Positions 23,116 to 34,229 of a DNA stretch of 64,000 nucleotides are shown here, in pieces (the first letter of the stretch is position 1; the number at the start of each line of letters is the position of its first letter). Under the pieces are notes generated by a model. The model saw only the letters and a program-made list of their open reading frames with translations. It did no database searches and was not told the DNA's origin. The translations under genes and the position numbers were made by a program. Source of the stretch: Tetrastigma voinierianum (taxonomy: Eukaryota; Streptophyta; Magnoliopsida; Vitales; Vitaceae); contig JAEQBH010005290.1 of the NCBI GenBank assembly GCA_016808115.1, positions 186,001-250,000 of the forward strand, read 5' to 3'.

Positions 23116-23479
23116 TGTTAGATTTAAAATATTCCAACAAGAACAAGATAAATTATTTTAAATGCTAGCCGGACTGACTTACCTCCCTCCCTCCTCCCCT
23201 CCAACCATGATTGTTAAATTCAAACAGAGAATATGAAGGATCTTCTAACACTTAGACATTCTTTCTCCTGATGGTGCTGGATGATTTTCTCGAATGTGGT
23301 AACAAGGGACCCATCAGATAAGTCACCATATATATAGGGAGCCATCACCCTATACAATCGTTATTAGAGAGTGGATCTTACCACTTATTCCACTCGCTAA
23401 GGTGGAATTAATGGGCCATAAAAATAGGCCACGTATAAGAGGACTTAATTCTCTTAGTTGTTGGAAGACTTAATCAACA
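23116..23479 (-). repeat. 5' LTR of copia-2
   Basis: 364 bp, aligned along its length with 17350-17698, with extra bases in the cctccctccctcctcccc stretch near 23180-23200. The second ATATA target copy follows at 23480. Confidence 0.92.
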
Positions 23480-23484
23480 ATATA

Positions 23485-23781
23485 AGGAAAAAAAAGAGAG
23501 AAAAATCATCTATATGGTTTAAAGCCATACACTAAAAAATTGAAGAAAAAAGGCACGAAAATATTTTTACTTGTACACAACCACATATCTAAAAACAAGG
23601 AATTTGGGTTGAAGTGAATGCAAAGATGAGATAGGCAAGTGGGTAAACATCATATTGAAGAAATTCAGTGTTATTTATGATCCATAGCCTCGAATCTAAC
23701 ACTCATGGTTGTTCTTGAAGCCATGGTTCAAAGTCGCAGTATCGATCATTGACTGGATCCATCCTAAGATACAAGGACGGA
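23485..23781. other. Spacer without recognisable feature
   Basis: AT-rich sequence between copia-2 and the next LTR-like element; I see no gene or repeat. Confidence 0.5.
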
Positions 23782-25070
23782 TGAATCATGCGTGCATTTC
23801 GCTTTTAAATTCCCTGTATTGTTTATAGCTAAAATGCATGATTCACGCATTTTTCATTAATATTTATGCTAATCCCTCATTATATTATTCTATAGAATTA
23901 TGCATTATTGAACCCAGCGCGACGCTTTAAAAGACGTAGTGCCATAGTGTGGCTGTGAATGACAAAAGGTGGTATCCAAAGTGTTACGTTTGCCGCTGCG
24001 AAGACCCCCTTTGCCACGGAGAAGCACTTCGCCGCTACGAAGACCCCCTTCGCCGCAGCGAACCAGAAAGCCTGAAATCAAAGGCCTCGGGTCCGTCGCT
24101 GCAAAGCCACCTTTGCCACGGTGAAGCGAGGTTCCCTTTCCATTACGAGAACTTGAAAAAACCCTAGATTTTTGGGCCATTGATGGGCCCGCGTCTTGAG
24201 GTATAAAAGGGGAGTAATTTTGAAGCACAGGTGGAGATTGGATCGAGAAGAAGAAGGAGATATAGGAGGTAGAGATTAATAGAGCTGGATTCGGGAAAGA
24301 TCGTGAAGACGAAGTTTTCTGTAGTTCTTCCTTCAACCTACTTCATGATTCAATTTTTTCAAATCAGAATGAATAATATGATGAACTATAATTCTTTTCC
24401 TAGGGTTTTCAACCTAACCATAGCTTGATGGATTGATTTTCGATTTTGGCTTAATTGATTATTAATATGAGTTCATATGTTGCTTTAATTAAAGTTTAAT
24501 TACATGTTATTATGCGACATGCTAAAAATTTGGGGATTTGAGATCGAGAAGATAATTTCCAAAGGACATGGTTAAAGCAACTAGCAGGTAGTGAAGAATA
24601 GAGATATTCCATCACTATGAGTGTGGCATTGGGGTTTGCACATTTAGGCGTTTGGTCGAGGGTTGAGCGGAGATCACAGTACACCCCAGCAGCGAGGATA
24701 GGCAAATATATCTCGAAAGAGAATATCTTGTAGGAAAGATCGACCCGCCAACATGACTCGTATGAATACTTCAATAAGCCCTTCATTGAATTAACAACTA
24801 TCAAGTGTGGTAAGAGACGGCAAAACCCTAGGTTTCTCATCATCGATATAATTCAACACACGCAATTCTAAGTTTTTGTTAATTCTAATAATCTAGTCAT
24901 AATTCACTATAAGATTAGATCTAAATATTGTCGAAGTCATTAAATCAGTAGTCAACACACTTCTCTTCGAGGGAACGACACTTAACTAACTACTACACTA
25001 CGTCAACTCGACGCGTGCACTTGCGCACACGGGTTTGCATTTCCCAATTAATTTCTACACACTCATCATT
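23782..25070 (+). mobile_element. Probable solo LTR (Athila/Tat-like character), boundaries approximate
   Basis: About 1.3 kb with LTR-like architecture and no coding domains. The start is AT-rich with an inverted pair of tgaatcatgc (23782) and gcatgattca (near 23836). The middle is GC-rich with repeated cgaagaccccctt blocks (23998-24060), followed by a TATA-like gtataaaaggggag (24200-24213). The end carries the phrase cttcgagggaacgacactta and cgtgcacttgcgcacacggg (near 24965-25035), a layout common at the 3' ends of Athila/Tat LTRs. No target duplication could be fixed. ORFs at 23905-24336 and 24496-24843 have no recognisable similarity. Confidence 0.45.
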
Positions 25071-25112
25071 GGCCCATCAATCGGTCGCGGTGTATCGGTC
25101 AAGTATCGGCCG

Positions 25113-25126
25113 ATACGCAAAATAAG
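25113..25126. repeat. 14-bp perfect palindrome
   Basis: GTATCGGCCGATAC, within a short tract of related gtatcggt/cgatac words (25085-25130) just beyond the 3' end of the hAT relic. It may belong to that element's terminal region. Confidence 0.6.
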
Positions 25127-25349
25127 GTAATTAAAAAGTTAAAAAAAATTATAAAATTATGTAAATTATTAGAAAAATAGATATAATTAAGAGTTAAAAA
25201 AATTAATAAAACAAAATTTTCTTATATTTAACATTATTTAATTAGTTATTGAAGCCTTTCATAAAACAAAATAGATATAATGCTAACAAAAGAAATTATT
25301 TTATATCAAACATAACAACTTTTTAACAAAATGTCATTCAATACATCAA

Positions 25350-26606
25350 TCAATACCATGTTGAATGACGAGGGGGCTCAAAATCATCATCATCATTAGT
25401 CTTATGACGAGCATATTAATCGGGATGATAATTTGCATAGTGAGAATTTGGTTGAAAGAATTGTTCATTACTTGAATGTGTTAGCTGAGATGATTGGCTT
25501 GATGATCCATAATAAGGAAAATATGACCTTGGAGGCTGTTTAGGCTCAACATCATACTGATAGTATCCAAAACCTCAATATGAAATGTTGTTGCTATCAG
25601 AAGATTGATCATATCCATAGGAATAACTAGCTCATGTTTCAGTAGCTGAATATCGATCAAAATTATTCCCACTAAAAGCATTGGAAGAATTATCACTATC
25701 TCCAAAGTTATGATAGGATCCATCTCTACTCCCTGGATAGGTCTTGATCTTAGAGCCAATGTTTAGAAGTGCTCATCAATCCGATGACCGTTGGATCATA
25801 ATGTACCAGCTAGAATGATAAATCCATCTTCCAGGAAATATAGTCAGTCTTCCTAAGTGTTTTCGTTGTTCCCATATGCCTGGTCTATATCCATGATCTG
25901 TATCTTATGTGACATAATAATTTTCTTCTCCTTATGCCCACGACATGCCATGATCAACTTAATTAGCATAATCACCATCAACAACACCACTTGCTACAAT
26001 GTCACCACCTACTCCATTGTCCCGTTGAATTATCTTACGCTATCTTCGTTTCTTACACACCCGATGTTTGCTGCCTCTATTGACTCTACTAGTTTTCCAT
26101 CATCACTCTTTGAGACTTGAAGAAATTATTCGAGGAGCCTCAATGTCTCTTCTTTGCACAATACTACTTGAGCGCCTACAAAACCTGTAACTTGTGCTAC
26201 CATCATCTTCACAAGTTGCTTTTCTACCTTCTTTAGAGGGAAGATCTTGATCCAACCAATCCAAATTATCAGATGATAAAGTAGTTTCTTCTCCTTCTTG
26301 TATCCACTCATCTAATATGTCATCATCATTAAAAATATGATTCAAGTCAATTGGATTGTATAAATCTTCAGCGCCGTTGTTGCATCAAATTCTTCAACAG
26401 AGTAAGCATGTTAGTGCGCATAGTAACATCTGGCACTCGTGCCAACGCGATTGCGCCAGAATTTGTGAAAGCGGAATTAGTGACCATATTAGCTCCAATT
26501 TCTTTCACCTTCGATGAAAGAACATGTTTGGATTAAAACTTTGGCGGCAATATTTTGAAGATGTGGACCTTCATCACCATAATACTTTCTGCCATTAGCT
26601 ATTAAA
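25350..26606 (-). pseudogene. hAT transposase C-terminal relic
   Basis: hAT transposases cut and paste DNA; the C-terminal dimerisation region is conserved. On the minus strand 26500-26606 reads GPHLQNIAAKVLIQTCSFIE then GERNWS, the dimerisation signature. It is preceded by a polypyrimidine tract and AG suggesting an intron end near 26607. The next conserved block (the family's HTKKRNRL stretch) is missing. It resumes with PIDLNHIFNDDDILDEWIQE (26290-26350), then a Ser/Tyr/Asn-rich tail (25400-25760) and the end DDDDFEPPRHSTWY with stop at 25350. Several stops and frame changes are present. No N-terminal BED finger or catalytic residues were found upstream. Confidence 0.75.
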
Positions 26607-27399
26607 AAAAAAAGACTTATAATTAGGCTTTTTCAATATATATTTAATAAAATGATGACAATTCTTATTTATAAAGGAAATAAATATATGAGGTACTGGA
26701 AGAGGATTAATTTTATTGTAGCTTTTCTAGTTAGTGCACTTCAAAGAATTTCTCCTTGACTATTGTGAGTAATTTCTGTTGTATTATTTGCTTTATTAAT
26801 GCACATTAAAAATATAGAATATATTATATAAATATCATAAGTTACATTATTATACCTCGTTAAGCTTTAAGCTTGCCTATCAAAATCGACTCCGATTTCT
26901 TGATAACCTCATTTAGTCCAATTTTAATTTCTTAGTGGTGGGAGAATTGCTTTGAATATTGAAATATTAAATTTAAAAATATGATGTCTTAAGTAAAAAA
27001 ATTATTAGTTTTTAATACTTTGCCTTTGAATAAATAATAATAACTATATAATGAATTTTTTTATTACTGTAAATATCGCGTCCTTCACATGCGTAGGAAG
27101 GGATGCCACCGAGTTGATACTGTTAACTTTGATTTCTGGCATTATTTGGTACGTCGACATAGATTCATAAGTGACATAAATTTGTTCCAAAAATCCATAA
27201 TTCTTATTGACTACCAAATCATGGCGCTTTTTAACTACCGTATGGTGGTGTTTAAAATGTCTTCATACATGTGGTCTCACCCAGCTTCTTGTGACCATTA
27301 CCAAGTTTCACTATAATAAAAATGTTCACCTATGTCTTAAGTTTTCCAAATGCTCTGAGGTCGAGTCATTGGACACTTTAGAAGTCTGGGAGATATGGC
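26607..27399. other. AT-rich spacer
   Basis: Possibly further decayed hAT sequence or the end of the LTR to the right; short ORFs at 27089-27404 show no known motif. Confidence 0.4.
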
Positions 27400-28456
27400 C
27401 ATAACATTTTGAATTGCTCCTGAATAATTTCTAGGGACAGTATTGTGTTCTCAATTGGACGAATTTCTGGGAACAATATACATAATGTGTCCATACTTTA
27501 TTTATGAAAGTTACTCTTCTGGGTGTTTAGTTTAAGTAGGATTTTGATTCACATCATTTGGATCAGTATGACCCAATATATGGTCCAAACAACATGAACT
27601 ACTCCCGTAGAGGAGACATAATCAATATCTTATTGTCAAACTCATTTTCAGGGTTCTTAGAGTAGAATTTAAATCTCGGTCTCTTCTAAACATTTGTTGG
27701 TATGTTGATTAAGTTTCATCTCCAACTAAAATCATCCAAATTGGAGGTATGTGGACCAAGTTATGGCCAAAACAAAAATACAGGTTTTAGGGAAATTTGG
27801 ACAGCACTTCCCCTAAAATACCTACATGTCTTTACATTTTTGGTCATATCTTGGTTGATTCAACCTGACAAAAGCAAGATCAAACCGGAGCCTCAAATGA
27901 CTCAGGCAATGAGAGCAAAATACAAGGAGAGTTAAGATTTTTTTTTTCTAACTTGGATTGTCTTGAAAACTTCAAGCCATAGCTTTCCTTCTCTTCATTT
28001 TCCTTTCATATATTATTTGCTTTTCCTTCCTTTCTCTCTCTTTACGTGAACAAGGAGAGCTGAAAAATGGGAGAGGAAAGAACAAAAAAAAATGGGTTCT
28101 TTGCTCAGAGCCCTCCCACCCAGAATGCAAAAAATATCTAGCCAAGAAATGTAGAGAATCTCCTTACAAGACAAGTTATTTGTCTTCATGCAATTAACTT
28201 AAAGTTTTCTCTTTGCTTTTAGTCCTCATATTTATTCAATTTGATAATCAACATCAAAACTCACAAATAACATATAACCTTTGTATGTCATAAGACCCTA
28301 AATTGAAAAATTACCATTATCCTTTTGACTTCTTTGATAATTCAAGTTATATCCTTTTTTTCACACTTAACTATTAAATTTTTAGAAAATACAATTTGAT
28401 TTCCTGCTCTCCTAAACATGTCATAAAACTACTAGGGTATAATTTGGGGTGTTACA
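27400..28456 (-). repeat. 3' LTR of a Tekay-type gypsy element (left end approximate)
   Basis: On the minus strand the LTR begins TGTAACACCCCAAATT at 28456, directly after a polypurine tract, the standard gypsy arrangement. The distal part (27411-27840) is repeated in the same orientation at 33048-33475, so it is certainly repetitive. The left boundary may lie further left, to about 27060. No matching full 5' LTR is present, so the element is 5'-truncated. Confidence 0.7.
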
Positions 28457-28470
28457 ATTCTCTCCCCCTT
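28457..28470 (-). other. Polypurine tract of gypsy-1
   Basis: The minus strand reads aagggggagagaat against the LTR start, preceded by ttgaggacgaaatt, a phrase typical of the end of Tekay/Del-like chromoviruses. Confidence 0.85.
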
Positions 28471-28539
28471 AAAAAATAATTTCGTCCTCAAAATTTATAC
28501 CTGAATTGAAGAGTTGCGGGTAATGTGCCCTCATTGTCG

Positions 28540-29900
28540 ATTATGGCTCCCAAGTTGCTTCCTTTATACCGTGGTGTTGCCAAAGTACCTTTACCAAAGG
28601 GACTTGCTTGTTTCACAATTGTTTCATTTCACGAGCTAGAATGTCTTTTGGTTCTTCATCATAAGTGAAGTCTGATTGCACTTGTATATCTTGTACTGGC
28701 AAGATGTGCGATTCATCATAACGGTATCTCCGAAGCATTGAGACATGGAACACATTATGTAATTTGGCCAACTCCGGAGGGAGGGTCAAATGATAAACAA
28801 CTGGTCCAATTCTTTCTAAAATCTCATAAGGTCCGATAAACCTTAGACTCAATTTTCCTTTCTTTCAAAACTGGAGTTTCTTCCTCTACGATGATACTTT
28901 CAAGAAGACCTTATCTCTGACTTTGTACTATGTCTTTTCTTTTTAGATCCGCATACTACTTTTGTCTATTACTAGTAGCTTTTAACATTTGCTGAATGAC
29001 CCGAACTTTTTCTTTTGTCTCTTTCAATCTGTTAGGACCAATTACTTTATGCTCGTTCAAGTCTGTCCAGATACAGGGGTCATACATTCTACCATACAAA
29101 GCTTAATAGGGGGCTATACTAATACTTGACTATAAGGGGAATATACCTATCCCAACTTCCAAGAAAATCTAGCACACAACTCCAAAGCATGTCCTCTAAC
29201 ACTTGAATCACTCTTTCAGATTGTCCATCTGTTTGTGGATGGAAGGTTGTACTAAAATGCAGTCGAGTACCTAAGGCTGACTGTAATTCTTTCCAAAACC
29301 TTGAGATAGAAACCGGATCGTCGCCGACACTATCGACAAAGGGGTATCCCATGCAACTGACAATCTCTGGCCACATACTTCCACTAACCAATCCATAGAA
29401 TAGTTAAGCCAGACAGGCGAATGTTGACTTTGTGTAAGTCTCGTCGACTTAATACCCAAACTCGAACTATGTTTCTTTTTAAAGTAGGGAAACTGCATAT
29501 AAATCCATAGTAATGTTATCCCACTTCCCATCGCGGAAATTGGAATGAGATTTAATGGGATCGACTGCACTTGATGTTCAAATTTTTTACTTGTTGATAA
29601 GTAAGACATTTAGATATATACTCTGCTATATCCCTTTTCATCCCTTGCCACCAGTAGTACTATTTCAAATCCTGGTACATCTTGTTACCTCTAGGATGCA
29701 TGGAGAATACGGTATCATGGCTTTCATACATCAACTTCTTTTTCAATTCCAGGACATTCGGTACACATAATATGTTCTTGTAATAGAAACCTCCATCGTC
29801 TTCTATAGAATAGTCGCCTTGGTTCCATTTCATACCACACTGCATCTATTTGCTGTAACTTGACATAATTTTTCTAAGCATCAATCATCATCTGCTCCAA
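28540..29900 (-). pseudogene. gypsy-1 integrase with chromodomain-like tail
   Basis: Integrase of a chromovirus, whose tail is thought to guide insertion to chromatin. In minus-strand order: the zinc-binding part (YESHDTVFSMHPRGNKMYQD, 29660-29845); CLTYQQVKNLNIKC (near 29600); the core with catalytic-region text in shifted frames (GTRLHFSTTFHPQTDGQSER and VIQVLEDMLWSCVLDF, 29119-29391); then FIGPYEILERIGPVVYHLTL and LHNVFHVSMLRRY (28613-28852); and a chromodomain-like end VKVLWQHHGIKEATWE near 28555-28605. Stops and frameshifts lie between blocks. Confidence 0.88.
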
Positions 29901-30089
29901 TTAGAATGACGCCTTAATCGATTAACAAGGCTCCATCAGATGCAAATCTCCATATATAATGTTTCAGGGACAAAACGGAAATCGTTTTTCTAGTTAAGGC
30001 ATCCGCCACCACATTAGCTTTTCCTGGGTGGTAATCAACTATGCAATCATAGTCTTTGAACAACTCTAGCCACCGACGTTGCCTCAAGT

Positions 30090-30540
30090 TCAGTTTCTTC
30101 TAAGTTAATAGATACTTAAGACTCTTATGATCTGTAAATATTCTACATTTTTCACCATATAAGTGGTGTCGCCATATTTTAAATGCGAACACTACCGCTG
30201 CTAACTCTAGATCATGTGTGGAATAATTCTGCTCACACGGTTTCATTTGTCTTGAGGAATATGCTACCACTTTTTCATCTTGCATCAATGCACATCCTAA
30301 ACCAATCCTTGTAGCATCACTATACATGGTATATTCTCTACTTAGAGTAGGCTGAGTCAACACTGGTGTTTCAACCAGTATTTTCTTTAATTGATCAAAA
30401 CTCGACTGACATTTGTCATCCCATTCAAACTTCACCCCTTTTTGGAGCAACTTAGTAAGGTGAGTTATGACTCGAGAATCCCTACAAACCGTCGAGCACA
30501 CTCTAGCTAAACCCAAGAAATTTCTCACCAGACATATTTC
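30090..30540 (-). pseudogene. gypsy-1 RNase H
   Basis: Open for 142 codons (30100-30528, minus). It reads VKFEWDDKCQSSFDQLKKIL, REYTMYSDATRIGLGCALMQ (first catalytic Asp in SDAT), VAYSSRQMKPCEQNYSTHDL, ELAAVVFAFKIWRHHLYGEK and FTDHKSLKYLL (TDHK block). The reading ends at a stop just after the last block. The upstream joint to RT is broken between 30540 and 30614. Confidence 0.92.
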
Positions 30541-30613
30541 GAGGCTGCCTAACTTACAATCGCTTCAATCTTAGTAGGATCAACTCTAATACCTTTTGCA
30601 GACACAATATGGC

Positions 30614-31398
30614 CTAGGAATGACACTTCCTTAAGCCAAAAATCACACTTAACTTTGCAAACAACTGTTTTTCTCTCAAGGTCTGCATCACTATCTTCAA
30701 ATGTTGTTCATGTTCCTGTGCATCCTTAGAATACACCAGGATGTCATCTATGAATACCACTACAAACTGGTCTAAATAAGGGTGGAATACCCTATTCATC
30801 AAGTCCATGAATGCGATCGATGCATTAGTCAACCCAAATAGCATTATTGAAAACTCATAATGACCATATCGGGTTCTAAAGGTTGTTTTCGCAACATCAA
30901 CATCTTTCACCTGAAGTTGATAATATCCTGATCGCAAGTCTATCTTTGAAAAGACACTCACTCCTTTCATCCGATAAAACAGATCTTCTATTCTCGACAA
31001 AGGATATTTATTTTTCACTATTACCTTATTTATTTGCCGATAATCGATGCACATTCGAAGAGTGCCATCTTTCTTTTAACAAAAACCAGCTCACCCTAAG
31101 GCGAAACACTCAGCCTGATGAATCCTCGTCCAATAGCCTCATGTAGTTGAGTCTTTAACCTCTTAGCTAGTTGGTTTGCATGGTAGGGTACGCCCTGTAA
31201 CAGGAGTTGTTACATGTAAAACTTCAATAGCTAGATCTACTTCTCTTGGGTGGTAAACCTGGTAATTCCTTGGGAAACACATCAAGGAATTCCTTTATCA
31301 CCCTTTAAGATTTACCTGTCCCCTCTTAGAGTCAAGCATCAATGCTAAAAAGGCTTCACAACCTTTTCTAAGAAAAAGCCGGGCTTACATAGCGGAAA
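30614..31398 (-). pseudogene. gypsy-1 reverse transcriptase, 5'-truncated at 31398
   Basis: Open for 146 codons at 30614-31054 (minus): MCIDYRQINKVIVKNKYPLS, VFSKIDLRSGYYQLQV, TTFRTRYGHYEFSIMLFGLT, then LDQFVVVFIDDILVYSKDA with the catalytic IDD intact. Upstream, in broken frames, the lead-in KKDGTLR and the PR-RT linker (LFLRKGCEAFLALML) can be read to about 31390. The element then stops at the start of L LTR copy c, so gag and protease are missing. Confidence 0.92.
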
Positions 31399-34175
31399 TG
31401 TGATGGCCCAAAAATTCGAGGGTCCGTTAATCACCCATCAACTTGCGGAAAACCAATGATTATCAAGTAACCCAATCCCACATCGTGTGTCCCATTTACT
31501 AGGATACATAATTTAACAAAAATCGGACAGATTCTCCTTTGTACGAGGAGCTCTATCCAATTCCCAACCTGTACATTATACAACAACATGACCCATCCGA
31601 GGCCCAATATTGCACAATGACTACTCTAGGTCATTTATGAGTAAAAATCGACCACACCGGGCCCATTTATCCACATTCATATAAAACATGTTAGATTATA
31701 TTAAAACAGTCCATGTGAGTTCAATTACAACTCTTTTGTAAAAATATACATATGAGTTCAATTTCACTCATAAACACATTAATACATGTCAAAATGAATT
31801 TACTCCAAACATTTTACAAAAAAAATCACAAAGCCACAAACCGGCTTCCTTCACTCTCATGGCCCCAAATGAGAACCACCCATCGATGCATTTCCTACAC
31901 CTGAATGTTATCCCATATAGGGTGAACCACGCCCACAGAGCAATTCACAGAGGCTACCCCACCTTACGTTATTATGCAATGTTCAATTAACAATCACATT
32001 CACATCACAATTCCAAACAAGAATATACAATCATAGGTTGAATTTCATGTCATGCCATGAAATGAGATTGAGACCCACCTCATGCACCTCATGCCCCAAG
32101 TCTTACCACTCCCACTCATACCTAAGTCCTACCGACTCCCATACCCAGCTACATTAACCCCACCACACAATGCACACATGTGTGATAAAAACGCCACCAT
32201 GGATTTACATCCAATGATCATTTTTAAAACAAAAGTCATGTTTTTATAAACCAAAACTTTTAGATGTCATTCCTCTAATGAAAATTTCATTTATAAACCA
32301 TTGTGTCTTCATGTATCGATTTGAGTTCACCGCTTCAGCATTTTCACCGTCATTAATTTTTTTAGACTTTCACCGTTTGGAGGTAGTAAACTACCATGTC
32401 TTTACGTGAGGAGTGTCTAGCCCTTCTTGCTATTACCCAACACATGTTTTCGCTGATGCACTATAGCACTTCTGTCAGACTTGTCCAACTGCATTTAGCC
32501 CACTCCACCAAATCACCAATTTCCTCGGTGTTAGATTCTAACCATGCACCCACACCCATGAAATCCGATGTTCTCGTGATGATGCAAAGGGTAAATGTGC
32601 CATTGCATGTTAAGCCATATCCTATATGTAATGAATGTCATATGAACCATATAAAACCATGGCACTTACCTTGTATCATGGACAATTATATCACATGCAT
32701 ATAATCTAATTAAATATCTAACAATAGCACATGATTTAGAATACACATTTTAACATTTCACCAAACCAATAACAAACAAGCTTGCTTTCACACATCACAA
32801 AAAACACACTTAACTCTTAGGGGGAAAATGTGGTATATAGAGTGCCCACAAATAATAGCTAACCGCCCCATTAAACCAAGCTCAAAGATCACAAACAAAT
32901 TCCTAATACAGCACATCCTAAGTCCATCTCCAACTGGCCTGATCCATAAACAGTTTAGACAAAGTGATCTTCAACAAAATATTCACTCCATGGCCTGCTT
33001 CAACCACATCAGACTGATTGGACTCTAATTAGGAGAGGCACAAAAACACTCCTGAATACCTCAAATAAGCTCCAAAAATATGTCTTCAATTGATGAATTT
33101 TTGGGAACAATGGAGACATAATGTGACCATACTTTCCTCATGAACTTTACTCTCCTAGGTTTCTAGTTTCAGTAGGATTTTGATTCACATCATTTGGATT
33201 AGTATAACCCAATATATGGTCCAAACAATATGGAGTTTTCTTACTCCTATAAAGGATAACATCAGTATCTAACAGAAACTCATTTTAGTTCTAGAGCTTT
33301 GATTTAAACCTTGGTATCTTCTATAAATTTGTAGCTCTTGTTCTTAGGTTTCATATCCAATTTGAATCATCCAATTTAGAGGTCTGTAGGCCAAGTTATG
33401 TCAAAAAATAAGGACACGAGTCTAGGGAAATTTTTGCAGAATTTCCCCTTAACCACCCACATATCATTTTCACATCATTGGAAGACCACAACCACAAATA
33501 AGCCATAAAATGGCTTTAAACAGTTCCTAAATCAGCCAAACAGGCCCTTAGGACCTCTACACAACATTCCCCCCAAAATCAGCCCCTTAGTGTGGAAATA
33601 AACTAAAGTAGGAAGAATCCCTACCTCTTGGGGCGTAGTAGAACCGAATGAGATCTCAAGAACACCTCCTAATCCCGAAATTTTTGATTTCCCGAATCTC
33701 CTCCGTTGGATCTTCTGTGAAATCCCCCCTTTTTGGTACTCACATGTAGCCTTTATTGAGGCGATGAACTTTAAGCCTTGGCCCGACAAAATCCGACCGA
33801 TGGAACTCCATAGATCAAGAGATAGTTTTGAGCTCCTCTTCTCTCACTTTCTCTCTCTACGAAGTTTTTCCCAGTGAAAATCAGCTTCTTTCTTTGTCAT
33901 AGCTCTGTATCATGCCATGAGTGGCTCACGCCGCCACGTGTCCACATCCCTGCTGTCCGTTTTTTGCCTAAACGATTTATTTCGCCCTCGCTTAAGTTCA
34001 ATTTATTTTAAATGAAATTTACTTAATTTATTTACTACTTTCGAGATTTTTTTTCAAAAATCTTGTTTTTTAGGTCCACTAGACACCCGTCACCTCAAAA
34101 ATCGTGAAAAATCCGATTACTAGGGAATTCAACTAAATTTGTCTAGGTAACTAGATTTCACGGTAGACGACCCAC
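31399..34175 (+). repeat. LTR, family L (copy c)
   Basis: It begins TGTGATGGCCCAAAAATTCG, matching the starts of copies d (TGTGATGCCCC) and e (TGTGACACCCC), then follows the family block order (cacaaaccggcttcc near 31840; tatatcacatgcatataatc near 32690; pyrimidine-rich and nctctctctctacgaag near 33850). It ends with the agatttcacggtagacgaccc block near 34175. It carries a foreign segment of about 430 bp at 33048-33475. No target duplication is seen because the right end is truncated against the next gypsy element. Confidence 0.65.
33048..33475 (-). repeat. Segment shared with the gypsy-1 LTR (27411-27840)
   Basis: Long stretches are near-identical between the two places (for example gattttgattcacatcattt and acccaatatatggtccaaac) in the same orientation. 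It sits inside copy c where copy b has its 188-bp array. The most likely origin is a nested fragment of the Tekay-type LTR. Confidence 0.75.
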
Positions 34176-34229
34176 AAGAGAGATTTGTTTGACAGACTCG
34201 CAGGTGATGAACAATGGAGGACTTGTGAG

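Larger units (their letters stand above)
17350..23479 (-). mobile_element. Complete Ty1/copia LTR retrotransposon, inactive (copia-2)
   Basis: A 6.1-kb element in reverse orientation. LTRs lie at 17350-17698 (3' LTR) and 23116-23479 (5' LTR), starting TGTTGATTAA and ending TAAATCTAACA on the minus strand, with a perfect target duplication ATATA (17345-17349 and 23480-23484). On the minus strand the PBS region reads TGGAATCATAAT right after the 5' LTR (8 of 12 to the tRNA-Met site), and the 3' LTR is preceded by accaagtgagagaa as polypurine tract. Domain order from right to left is gag, PR, INT, RT, RNase H. Many frames are broken, although YVDD is still legible. The LTR families and gag/pol sequences of copia-1 and copia-2 differ, so they are distinct lineages. 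Confidence 0.93.

Noticed and set aside
23905..24843. ORFs of 115 and 143 codons as possible genes
   Set aside because: They lie in the probable solo LTR and show no motif, no splice context and no codon preference I can see.
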